DNA of 5,831 nt from Acidobacteriota bacterium (GTDB taxonomy: Bacteria > Acidobacteriota > Holophagae > Holophagales > Holophagaceae), in contig JAJYBX010000141.1 in assembly GCA_021778785.1 (NCBI GenBank), forward strand, positions 1 through 5,831, written 5' to 3'. The position numbers and the translations under genes are program-made. Position 1 is the first letter of the stretch. Every line of letters starts with the position of its first letter. Shown here piece after piece: positions 1 through 5,517 of this stretch. The notes under the pieces are model-generated. The model had not been told where the DNA came from. It was given only the letters and a program-made list of their open reading frames with translations, and made no database searches.

Positions 1-858
1 GCGGCCGATGAGCACGGCCACGTGGGCGAAGGGGGCCGAGGCCGGGCCCACGGCCACGGTCCGATCCGGCTTGCCCGACTCCTGCACGGTGGCGAGGGTG
101 CCCTTGGCGCCCAGCAGGCCTGCCACGGCGGCGGCCTCGTCCAGGCTGCCCATCACGCACTGGCGGAGATCGAGCACCAGCGACTGGTTGTGGTCCAGGG
201 GGGCCAGCAGGCCCTTCAGGGCCTCGGCCCGGCCGGGGCCCAGGTCGGGCAGGGACACGAGCACGCCGCCGTCGCCCTTGCGGATCGCCTCGGACTGCGC
301 CACGGGCAGCTCCAGCTTCAGGGAGGACTTCACCAGATCGCCGGTGGTGTTGGAGTAGCGGTACAGGTCCACCGCCCCGCCCACGGGCCCGCGCAGGCGG
401 CGCTCCAGGGTCCAGGCGCTGAGGCGGCCCACGGAGTCACCGTCCACTTTGCGGATGACATCGCCCGGCTGGATGCCGGCCTTGGCGGCGGGACTGCCGG
501 GGGCCACCGCCAGCACTTGGGCGTAGATGGTGCGCTTCACCACCACGAGCCCCGCCGTCGCGGGACCGGGATCGGGCAGGCGGAGATCCTCGGGGGTCAG
601 GTAGGCGTTCAGGGGATGGGCGCGCTCCAGCGCCGCCTGGATGCCACCGGCGATCACCTTCGGCATGTCCGGGGCGTCCACGTAGTTCTGCTGGACCAGG
701 CCAAGCACGTCCTGGATGTCCGCCATCCCGGCGAGGGGATCCTGGGGCGCGGGCTTGGCCGCGGCGGGCTTGGGCGTACCCGGTTGCTGGAGCACCGGGT
801 AGGTGATGGCGCCCACCACGGGGAGCGACAGGATGGAGAGCCAGGAGCGGGCGTGCAT
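1..858 (-). CDS. S41-family peptidase with PDZ domain (C-terminal-processing type), 3' part missing
   Basis: The frame is open from ATG 858 to the window edge, giving 286 residues of a longer protein. Residues 1-22 are a hydrophobic N-terminus (signal peptide or anchor), followed by a Pro/Ala-rich linker to about residue 41. A helical region at 47-92 ends in NAYLTPEDL, matching the 'YlpPeel' segment that precedes the PDZ domain in CtpA-like proteases. A PDZ domain spans about 100-185 (APGSPAAKAGIQPGDVI at 119-135). The S41 core begins near 195, with LVLDLRQ at 227-233 and AVLIGR at 281-286. In this family the catalytic Ser follows shortly after that last strand, and the Lys comes later, so both lie outside the window and activity cannot be judged. 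The usual DLRxNPGG loop reads DLRQCVMGS here, which is unusual. No Shine-Dalgarno sequence precedes the ATG, but a good promoter sits directly against it. The role is inferred to be processing or quality control of envelope proteins. Confidence 0.85.
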   Translation of the reverse strand, partial: MHARSWLSILSLPVVGAITYPVLQQPGTPKPAAAKPAPQDPLAGMADIQDVLGLVQQNYVDAPDMPKVIAGGIQAALERAHPLNAYLTPEDLRLPDPGPATAGLVVVKRTIYAQVLAVAPGSPAAKAGIQPGDVIRKVDGDSVGRLSAWTLERRLRGPVGGAVDLYRYSNTTGDLVKSSLKLELPVAQSEAIRKGDGGVLVSLPDLGPGRAEALKGLLAPLDHNQSLVLDLRQCVMGSLDEAAAVAGLLGAKGTLATVQESGKPDRTVAVGPASAPFAHVAVLIGR

Positions 859-864
859 GGGACC

Positions 865-892
865 AGTGTAGCGGTCGACCGCCGGCTGTCAG
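865..892 (-). promoter_or_regulatory. Sigma70-type promoter for the S41 peptidase gene, leaderless layout
   Basis: Read on the minus strand, the -35 CTGACA (892-887; 5 of 6 to TTGACA) is separated by 16 bases from the -10 TACACT (870-865; 4 of 6 to TATAAT, keeping the key TA and final T). Six bases (GGTCCC) then lead directly to ATG 858, so the expected start point is the A of the ATG. No ribosome binding site is present, which agrees with a leaderless message. The spacer contains the perfect 12-base palindrome GCGGTCGACCGC (871-882) next to the -10, a position where a bound protein would block polymerase. The promoter fits in the 48-base gap after the FlgC-like gene, so the S41 gene is probably transcribed on its own. 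This is inference from sequence only. Confidence 0.5.
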
Positions 893-906
893 CGATCAGC
901 TTGGGG

Positions 907-1224
907 TCAGGCCTTCAGGTCCAGGGTGGCCTTCATGCGCTGGTCCTCGGACTGGATGACCTTCAGGTTGGCTTTGTACATCACGTCCATCGCCATGCCC
1001 TGCACCATTTCCGTGGCCAGGTCCACGTTGGAGCCCCCGGGCACCGCGGGGGAGGGATCGGCGCTCACGCCCTGCACGGCCACCCCGCCGGCGGGCTGTT
1101 CGGCCAAGTCCACCCGCTTGGCCCGGTAGCCGTCGGAGAGCTGGTTGGCCACGTTGTTGGCCTGCACAGCCAAGCCCGCGCTGGCGGCGCGGAGTCCGGA
1201 GAGGGCGGGGCCGAAGGCGTCCAT
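907..1224 (-). CDS. Short FlgC-like flagellar rod/hook-family protein
   Basis: This 105-residue protein carries both terminal signatures of the axial flagellar family and almost nothing between them. Residues 9-40 (SGLRAASAGLAVQANNVANQ onward, then GYRAKRVDL) match the N-terminal rod motif, whose usual core is 'L.v.anNiAN..T.GY'. Residues 65-104 contain SNVDLATEMVQGMAMDVMYK and then ANLKVIQSEDQRMKATLDLK, matching the C-terminal motif 'SNVDLaeEMv.mi.aqraYeANlkvi.t.d.m...Ldl', closest to FlgC. These paired helices form the coiled coil that packs into the rod. FlgC is usually about 135-150 residues and FlgB about 130, so the middle (about 41-64) is strongly reduced. ATG 1224 is preceded by GAAAGGA (1236-1230) with 5 bases between. 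Neighbours are not flagellar genes. It may be a rod accessory, a divergent FlgC copy, or one of the small orphan rod-domain proteins seen outside flagellar operons. Family membership is fairly sure; the role is not. Confidence 0.8.
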   Translation of the reverse strand: MDAFGPALSGLRAASAGLAVQANNVANQLSDGYRAKRVDLAEQPAGGVAVQGVSADPSPAVPGGSNVDLATEMVQGMAMDVMYKANLKVIQSEDQRMKATLDLKA

Positions 1225-1275
1225 GGGTGTCCTTTCGGCAGGAGCGGCCCGGACCTTGATCCCCGATCCGACAGG

Positions 1276-1357
1276 AAAAGGACCTCCACGAAGGACACTA
1301 AGAGGATTCCTCCTTCGTGCCCTTGGTTTCCCTTCGTGTCCTTCGTGGAATTCTTTT
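1276..1357. repeat. CACGAAGG inverted repeat, dispersed-element type
   Basis: The outer arms TCCACGAAGGACACTAAG (1285-1302) and its near-complement at 1332-1349 pair at 17 of 18 positions around a 29-base loop. An additional AAAAG/CTTTT pair (1276-1280 with 1353-1357) extends the symmetry outward with a small bulge. The unit CCTTCGTG occurs three times on the plus strand (1312-1319, 1331-1338, 1340-1347) and once inverted (1287-1294); two of the copies are spaced 9 bases apart. The stretch is less GC-rich than its surroundings and non-coding, filling most of the 151-base gap between ddl and the FlgC-like gene. From memory, repeats built on CACGAAGG/CACGAAGGA units are scattered between genes in several GC-rich environmental phyla. 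This looks like one such element and could also act as an RNA hairpin downstream of ddl. Confidence 0.7.
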
Positions 1358-1375
1358 GCGGGCGGGTGACGGAGC

Positions 1376-2467
1376 CTACTTCCCCCGGAACCAGTCGCTG
1401 CCGGATTTGAAGCCCTTCTGCTTGGCGGCGGTCTGGGCGTGGCGGGCCAGGGCGAGGTCGATGAGGCGGGTCAGCAGCTCGGCGTAGGGCACGCCGCTGG
1501 CGGCCATCATCTTGGGATACATGGAGATGCTGGTGAAGCCGGGGATGAAGTTCAGCTCGTTGAGGAAGACGCGGCCGGTGATGCGCTCCAGGAAGAAGTC
1601 CACCCGGGCCATGCCGTAGCCGTCCACGGCGGCGAAGGCCCGGGCGGCGAGCTTGCGCACCAGGTCCGCCAGCTCCTCGGGGATCTGGGCGGGGATCTCC
1701 GTGCGGCTCTTCCCGGCGATGTACTTGTCCTCGAAGGTATAGAACTCGTCGGCCACGATGACCTCGCCGGGCTGGGACACCAGGGGCTCGTCGCCCCCCA
1801 GCACCGCCACCTCGATCTCGCGGATGTCCAGGCCCTGCTCCACGAGCACCCGGCGGTCGAAGGTGAAGGCCCGGTCCAGGGCCTCGGGGAGCTCCTCCGC
1901 CCGCTTCACCTTCTCCACGCCGATGCTGCTGCCCAGGTTGGCGGGCTTCACGAAGAGGGGCAGGCCCAGCTTCGCACATTCGGCGAGGCAGGCGGCGCGG
2001 TCGCGGACCCAGCGCTCCTCCGTGAGGCCGGCGTAGGGCACCACGGGCAGGCCCTCGGATTCCCACAGGCGCTTGGTGATCCACTTGTCCATGCCTGCGG
2101 CCATGGCCAGCAGGCCCGCGCCGGTGTAGGGCCGGTGCAGCAGCTCCAGGTAGCCCTGGATCTGGCCGTCCTCGCCCCCCGCGCCATGCAGGGCATTGAA
2201 GAAGAGGTCCGGCAGGGGCGTGTCCTCGGCCCCCTTCTCCAGGGGCAGGAAGGGGTGGGCGCCGCGTTCCGGCAGTTCGCCGGCCGCCAGGCGGGCGAAG
2301 GGGTCGCCGGTCACGGTCCACACGCCGTTGCGGGCGATGCCCATGGGCCGCACCTCGAAACGGGCCGGATCCAGGTGCTGGGCGATGGACCGCGCCGTCA
2401 CGATGGAGACCTCGTGCTCGGGGCTCTCGCCCCCGAATAGGAGTCCGATGCTCAGGGTTCCGCTCAT
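1376..2467 (-). CDS. ddl: D-alanine--D-alanine ligase
   Basis: The enzyme joins two D-alanines using ATP, in the cytoplasm, to make the dipeptide end of the peptidoglycan precursor. The 363-residue length is normal for the longer Ddl subgroup. The N-terminal domain has LFGGESPEHEVSI (10-22), with Glu17 matching the substrate-binding Glu15 of E. coli DdlB, and HGAGGEDG (94-101). The ATP-grasp region has FVKPANLGSSIGV (172-184), EIEVAVLG (217-224), DFFLE (290-294) and LNELNFIPGFTSISMYPKM (302-320). Asp290, Glu304 and Asn306 match the Mg2+ ligands. The omega-loop sequence EDKY places Tyr249 at the position of DdlB Tyr216; D-lactate ligases have His or Phe there, so D-Ala-D-Ala specificity is predicted. 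Start ATG 2467 gives the family N-terminus. Upstream GAGTGGA is at best a weak ribosome binding site, and a TAGAGT hexamer 6 bases before the ATG raises a leaderless option. The gene is divergent from coaD. Confidence 0.97.
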   Translation of the reverse strand: MSGTLSIGLLFGGESPEHEVSIVTARSIAQHLDPARFEVRPMGIARNGVWTVTGDPFARLAAGELPERGAHPFLPLEKGAEDTPLPDLFFNALHGAGGEDGQIQGYLELLHRPYTGAGLLAMAAGMDKWITKRLWESEGLPVVPYAGLTEERWVRDRAACLAECAKLGLPLFVKPANLGSSIGVEKVKRAEELPEALDRAFTFDRRVLVEQGLDIREIEVAVLGGDEPLVSQPGEVIVADEFYTFEDKYIAGKSRTEIPAQIPEELADLVRKLAARAFAAVDGYGMARVDFFLERITGRVFLNELNFIPGFTSISMYPKMMAASGVPYAELLTRLIDLALARHAQTAAKQKGFKSGSDWFRGK

Positions 2468-2473
2468 GCGTCC

Positions 2474-2479
2474 ACTCTA
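2474..2479 (-). promoter_or_regulatory. Possible -10 element of ddl directly upstream of the ATG
   Basis: The minus strand reads TAGAGT, then GGACGC, then ATG 2467. The hexamer fits TAnnnT, and the expected transcription start would fall on the A of the ATG. No convincing -35 lies 16-19 bases upstream, and the overlapping GAGTGGA could instead be a weak ribosome binding site. It is listed because the arrangement matches the S41 gene promoter at 865-892. Confidence 0.3.
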
Positions 2480-2486
2480 CCGCCAA

Positions 2487-2498
2487 CGCGCCGGCGCG
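2487..2498. repeat. 12-base perfect palindrome in the ddl-coaD divergent region
   Basis: CGCGCCGGCGCG equals its own reverse complement. It lies between the putative ddl -10 (2474-2479) and the coaD -10 candidate (2530-2535), where an operator could act on both genes. In DNA this GC-rich, a few such palindromes are expected by chance in a window of this size, so function is only a possibility. Confidence 0.25.
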
Positions 2499-2529
2499 AG
2501 ACTGTGACGCACCCCCGGGCGGGATGCGC

Positions 2530-2535
2530 TAGTCT
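2530..2535 (+). promoter_or_regulatory. Possible -10 element for coaD and the genes after it
   Basis: TAGTCT matches TAnnnT. A start 6-7 bases later (about 2541) would give a leader of some 17 bases carrying the GGAGA ribosome binding site (2549-2553). The nearest -35-like sequence, GTGACG at 2504, is about 20 bases away, which is too far for a standard spacer, so the call rests on the -10 and its position alone. Confidence 0.3.
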
Positions 2536-2557
2536 GGGGCACCTTTCCGGAGACCCC

Positions 2558-3037
2558 GTGCGGACGGCCATCTACCCCGGCTCCTTCGACCCCGTGACCC
2601 TCGGCCACTGGGACCTCATCCAGCGGGCGGAGAAGCTCGTGGACCGACTCGTGGTGGCGGTGCTCCACAACCCCGCCAAGACCGCCGCCTTCACCGTGGA
2701 GGAGCGCGTGGCCATGCTGCGCGACCTCGTGGGGGACCACCCGGGGGTGGAAGTCACCAGCTTCCACGGCCTGCTGGTGGACTTCGCCCGCTCCCAGGGC
2801 GCCCAGTCCATTGTGCGGGGCGTGCGCGCCTTCAGCGACTTCGAGTACGAGTTCCAGATGGCCCTCATGAACCGCAAGCTGGCCCCCGAACTGGAGACGG
2901 TGTTCCTCATGCCCAAGGAGAAGTACAGCGCCGTGAGCAGCCGCCTCGTGCGCGAGATCGGCAGCATGGGCGGCAACCTGGCCGACCTGGTGCCCGAGAA
3001 GCTGCGGGAGCGCATCGCCGGGCGCCTGACCGCCTGA
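2558..3037 (+). CDS. coaD: Phosphopantetheine adenylyltransferase
   Basis: CoaD transfers AMP from ATP to 4'-phosphopantetheine to give dephospho-CoA, the second-last step of coenzyme A synthesis, in the cytoplasm. The 159 residues match the usual length of about 160. The N-terminus has YPGSFDPVTLGH (6-17), containing the nucleotidyltransferase T/HxGH motif with His17. NPAKTAAFTVEER (38-50) carries the conserved Lys41. SIVRGVRAFSDFEYEFQ (84-100) and MNRKLAPELETVFLMP (104-119) form the substrate-binding middle, and YSAVSSRLVREIG (123-135) is the C-terminal ATP-binding motif. I chose GTG 2558 because it gives the family N-terminus directly before TAIYPGSFDP and follows GGAGA (2549-2553) at good spacing. 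The in-frame GTG at 2504 would add 18 residues that do not look like CoaD. The stop lies 2 bases before the next gene. Confidence 0.97.
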   Translation: MRTAIYPGSFDPVTLGHWDLIQRAEKLVDRLVVAVLHNPAKTAAFTVEERVAMLRDLVGDHPGVEVTSFHGLLVDFARSQGAQSIVRGVRAFSDFEYEFQMALMNRKLAPELETVFLMPKEKYSAVSSRLVREIGSMGGNLADLVPEKLRERIAGRLTA

Positions 3038-3039
3038 CC

Positions 3040-3879
3040 ATGGAATCCGGGGAAGCCTCCGCGCCCTTCCCGAACCTCTGGCAGGGGGGTGGCATCGCCC
3101 TCGTCTACCTCGCCCTCTCCACCTGGATGGGGGCCATGGTGGGCGCGGCGGCCCAGGCCTTCCACTTCCCCCTCTGGATGGCGCTGGTGCCCGGCCTGGT
3201 GCTGGGCTTCCCCCTGGCCCTGGTCTTCGGCCTGTGGCTGGGCCGCCTGGACCTCTGGGACATCCTGGCCTTCCGGCGGGTGCGGCCCGGCGTGTGGCTG
3301 CCGCTGATCCTCGCCCACCTGGGCTTCTTCATCCTCATCGCCGCCCTGGTCCACGGCATCGGCCGGGGCCTCGACCACCTCCTTCCGGAGACCCTCCGCG
3401 GACCGCTCCTCAAGGAGGCGGATCCCCTCGCCGCGGCCCCGAAACCCGTGCTCGTCCTGCTGGTGCTGGGCGCGGTCCCCGCCGAGGAGATCCTCTTCCG
3501 GGGCCTCATCCTGCGGGGCCTCCTCCAGCGCCACCGGCCCGCCCTGGCCGTGTGGCTGTCGGCGCTCCTCTTCATGGCGGCCCACGGGAACCCCATCCAG
3601 TTCCCCGTGGCCCTCATGATCGGCGCCACCGCCGGCTGGTACTACCAGGCCACGGGCTCCCTGTGGCCCGGCCTCCTGGCCCACGGGCTCCAGAACCTGC
3701 TGGCCGCCCTCTACCTGCAGCCCGAAGCCCTCGAATCGGGCTCCTTCACCGTGTACGCCCTGCCTCCCCTGCCCTGGCTCCTCGCCGCGCCCTTCATCGC
3801 GGCCGGGGGCCTGCTCTGGCTCCGCTGGGTCTTCCGCCGCCCCCTCCCCGCGCCCACGGGGGTGCTGGAACTCGAGTAG
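3040..3879 (+). CDS. CPBP-family intramembrane metalloprotease (CAAX/Rce1-like)
   Basis: This is a 279-residue, strongly hydrophobic protein with about seven or eight membrane segments (near 17-40, 45-66, 85-107, 136-148, 167-182, 188-203, 206-226 and 243-264). It keeps all the family motifs: EEILFR (Glu149, Glu150, Arg154), FMAAH (Phe178, His182) and HGLQN (His215, Asn219). The glutamates and histidines form the active site within the membrane in Rce1-type proteases. Bacterial members have varied roles, including bacteriocin self-protection, protein processing and regulation of membrane proteins, and the substrate here cannot be told. A charged loop at about 108-130 precedes the catalytic core. 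ATG 3040 lies 2 bases after the coaD stop without a clear ribosome binding site, so translation is probably coupled to coaD. The MEMO-family gene follows after 28 bases. Confidence 0.92.
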   Translation: MESGEASAPFPNLWQGGGIALVYLALSTWMGAMVGAAAQAFHFPLWMALVPGLVLGFPLALVFGLWLGRLDLWDILAFRRVRPGVWLPLILAHLGFFILIAALVHGIGRGLDHLLPETLRGPLLKEADPLAAAPKPVLVLLVLGAVPAEEILFRGLILRGLLQRHRPALAVWLSALLFMAAHGNPIQFPVALMIGATAGWYYQATGSLWPGLLAHGLQNLLAALYLQPEALESGSFTVYALPPLPWLLAAPFIAAGGLLWLRWVFRRPLPAPTGVLELE

Positions 3880-3907
3880 GCGGTCGCTCCCCTTTCCAGG
3901 TGCCGAC

Positions 3908-5041
3908 ATGATCCGATCCCCGTTCGCCGCCTTCCTTCTCGCCCTGCCGCTCCTCGGCCAGGCCTCGCTGGCGCCCCAGCCCACCGCCCCGCCCAGCCTC
4001 GCGGAGGTGCGGAAGGCCATGGGCATCCCCTCCACGGACACCGTGCGGGGCCAGCAGGATGCCGTGGGCTTCGCCTCCCGGGCGGACCAGATGGCGAAGG
4101 TCTGGGACTGGTCAGCCCTGCCGCCCGCCCCGGAAGCCCTGGGCCCCCTGCCCGCCCCCGGGGTCCCCGGGGTCATCTGCCCCCATGACGACTACCTCTA
4201 CGCGGGGCGGGTCTACCGGCGCGTGCTGCCCCTGGTCACCGCCCGCACCGTGGTGCTGGTGGGCGTCTTCCACAAGTACCGCGCCTTCGGCGCCCGGGAT
4301 GCCCTGGTCTTCGACCCCTACCGCGCCTGGCGCGCCCCCGACGGCGAGATCCCCGTCTCCCCGCTGCGCGACGAGCTGATCACCCGCCTGCCCGCGGCGG
4401 ACGTGATCCGCGATGCGGCCATGCAGGACCGCGAACACTCCGTGGAGGCCATCGCCTACTGGCTGAAGCACCAGAACCCGGCCGTGGAGATCGTCTCCAT
4501 CCTCCTTCCGTCGGCCTCGTTCCCGCGCTTCCGCGAGCTGGCCGGGCACCTGGGCCAGGCCCTCAGCGCCTCCATGCGGAAGCACGGCTGGGCCCTGGGC
4601 CGCGACGTGGCCATCGTCATCTCCTCCGACGGCATCCACTACGGGGCCGATTTCGGCTACACGCCCTACGGCGAGGGCGGCGTCGAGGCCTACGTGAAGG
4701 CCACGGCCCGGGACCGGGAGCTGCTGACCGGGCCCCTGGCCGGCCCCATCTCTCCGGCCAAGGCTGAGGCCTTCTTCGACACCGTGGTGGATCCCGCGCA
4801 CCCCGACACCTACCGGATGCCCTGGTGCGGGCGCTTCTCCATCCCCTTCGGGCTGCTGCTGCTGGACGCCACCGCCCGGGGCCTGGGCCAACCCGCGCCC
4901 GTGGGCGTCCCCGTCGCCTTCGGCACTTCCATCGCCTTCCCCGAGCTGCCTGTGAGGCCCCTGGGCATGGGATCCACCGCCCCCGCCAACCTGTACCACT
5001 TCGTGAGCTATCCCGGCGTGGCGTTCACCGCCGGAAAGTGA
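3908..5041 (+). CDS. amrB: Exported MEMO-family protein (AmmeMemoRadiSam system protein B type)
   Basis: This 377-residue protein has the MEMO fold, related to class III extradiol dioxygenases. CPHDDYLYAG (91-100) corresponds to the PHAGYxYxG motif with metal-ligand candidate His93. GVFHKY (119-124) supplies His122, REHSVE (175-180) matches the conserved HSxE, ISSDGIHYG (238-246) matches SSDxxHWG with Asp241 and His244, and PWCGRFSIPFG (305-315) supplies Cys307. His93, His122 and Cys307 line up with human MEMO1 His49, His81 and Cys244, so metal binding looks intact. The N-terminus is a signal peptide (hydrophobic 5-17, likely cleavage after Ala19 or Ala22) followed by a Pro-rich stretch, which suggests export; MEMO proteins are normally cytosolic. 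The AMMECR1 and radical SAM partners are not in this window. The biochemical role of bacterial members is not settled. The ATG is preceded by AGGTG (3898-3902); probable third gene of the coaD transcript. The symbol follows family naming and is less certain than the fold. Confidence 0.88.
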   Translation: MIRSPFAAFLLALPLLGQASLAPQPTAPPSLAEVRKAMGIPSTDTVRGQQDAVGFASRADQMAKVWDWSALPPAPEALGPLPAPGVPGVICPHDDYLYAGRVYRRVLPLVTARTVVLVGVFHKYRAFGARDALVFDPYRAWRAPDGEIPVSPLRDELITRLPAADVIRDAAMQDREHSVEAIAYWLKHQNPAVEIVSILLPSASFPRFRELAGHLGQALSASMRKHGWALGRDVAIVISSDGIHYGADFGYTPYGEGGVEAYVKATARDRELLTGPLAGPISPAKAEAFFDTVVDPAHPDTYRMPWCGRFSIPFGLLLLDATARGLGQPAPVGVPVAFGTSIAFPELPVRPLGMGSTAPANLYHFVSYPGVAFTAGK

Positions 5042-5047
5042 ACCCGC

Positions 5048-5479
5048 CTACTCCGCGCGCACCCAGATCTGGGTCCGCCCCAGCAGCGAGAAGCCGATGA
5101 AGCCCCGGACCTCCAGCTTCCGGCCCCCGTCGGCGAGCTGGAGCTTGGCCTTGTAGACCTTGCCGTTGTCCGGATCGAGGATGTAGCCGCCGCGGTAGGT
5201 GTCGCCGTCCTTCCGCAGCCCCCACAGGAAGACCATGCCGATCACCGGCTGGCCCTTCCGTTCGCCCTCGCAGTGGTCGCACACCGGGTTGGGCTTCGCC
5301 GGATCGTAGGACTTGAGGATCCGGCCCTGGAGTTCGCCCCCCGCTTCGGTGATCGCCACCAGGCCGTGCAGCGCGCCCGTATGGTCATCGTAGGTCTTCC
5401 ATGTGCCTACCGGCGTGGGATCGGCGGCCAGGGCCGTGAGTCCCGTGATGAGAACGAGCAGGGCGGCGCGGAGGGTCAT
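5048..5479 (-). CDS. Exported DUF2147 family protein
   Basis: This is a 143-residue protein of unknown function. Residues 1-18/19 form a signal peptide (MTLRAALLVLITGLTALA, then AD). The mature part follows the DUF2147 pattern in order: GTWKTYDD (25-32), an ELQGRI strand (49-54), CDHC (67-70), QPVIGMVFLWGLR (77-89), GGYILDPDNGKVYKAKLQL (97-115) and EVRGFIGFSLLGRTQIWVR (123-141), near the C-terminus as usual. Members are small secreted or periplasmic beta-rich proteins, and no reaction is established. The CxxC pair could form a disulfide or bind metal. ATG 5479 is chosen because it starts the signal peptide and follows GGAG (5488-5485) by 5 bases; the frame stays open further upstream, but that extension would bury the signal. 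The stop faces the MEMO gene stop with 6 bases between. Confidence 0.9.
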   Translation of the reverse strand: MTLRAALLVLITGLTALAADPTPVGTWKTYDDHTGALHGLVAITEAGGELQGRILKSYDPAKPNPVCDHCEGERKGQPVIGMVFLWGLRKDGDTYRGGYILDPDNGKVYKAKLQLADGGRKLEVRGFIGFSLLGRTQIWVRAE

Positions 5480-5517
5480 GGGAACTCCGGAGGGGACACC
5501 GTGGAGAGGGGACCCCC

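Noticed and set aside
1232..1259. Flagellar sigma28-like promoter (TCAAG, 15 bases, GCCGAAAG on the minus strand) before the FlgC-like gene
   Set aside because: The -10-like part overlaps the ribosome binding site GAAAGGA, so transcripts from it would start past that site. The match is also partial (6 of 8 and a weak -35).
22..1410. Long plus-strand open frame of 462 codons antisense to the S41, FlgC-like and repeat region
   Set aside because: Its translation is low-complexity Gly/His/Ala-rich sequence with no family motif and it crosses three real minus-strand features. It is a by-product of high-GC codon use.
1065..2486. Long minus-strand frame of 473 codons overlapping ddl and the FlgC-like gene
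   Set aside because: It is an out-of-frame shadow of ddl rich in Arg/Pro/Gly and runs through the CACGAAGG repeat, whose translation (TKDTKG-type peptides) is a typical spurious product.
2504..2557. Upstream GTG start for coaD adding 18 residues
   Set aside because: The added residues do not belong to the CoaD N-terminus, no ribosome binding site precedes it, and GTG 2558 has GGAGA at good spacing.
2572..4176. Minus-strand frame of 534 codons antisense to coaD and the CPBP protease gene
   Set aside because: The translation is repetitive Glu/Gly/Gln/Ala-rich sequence without motifs, while the plus strand has two fully recognisable families there.
4112..4999. Minus-strand frame of 295 codons inside the MEMO gene
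   Set aside because: It is Gly/Val/His-rich shadow sequence; the sense strand carries all MEMO motifs.
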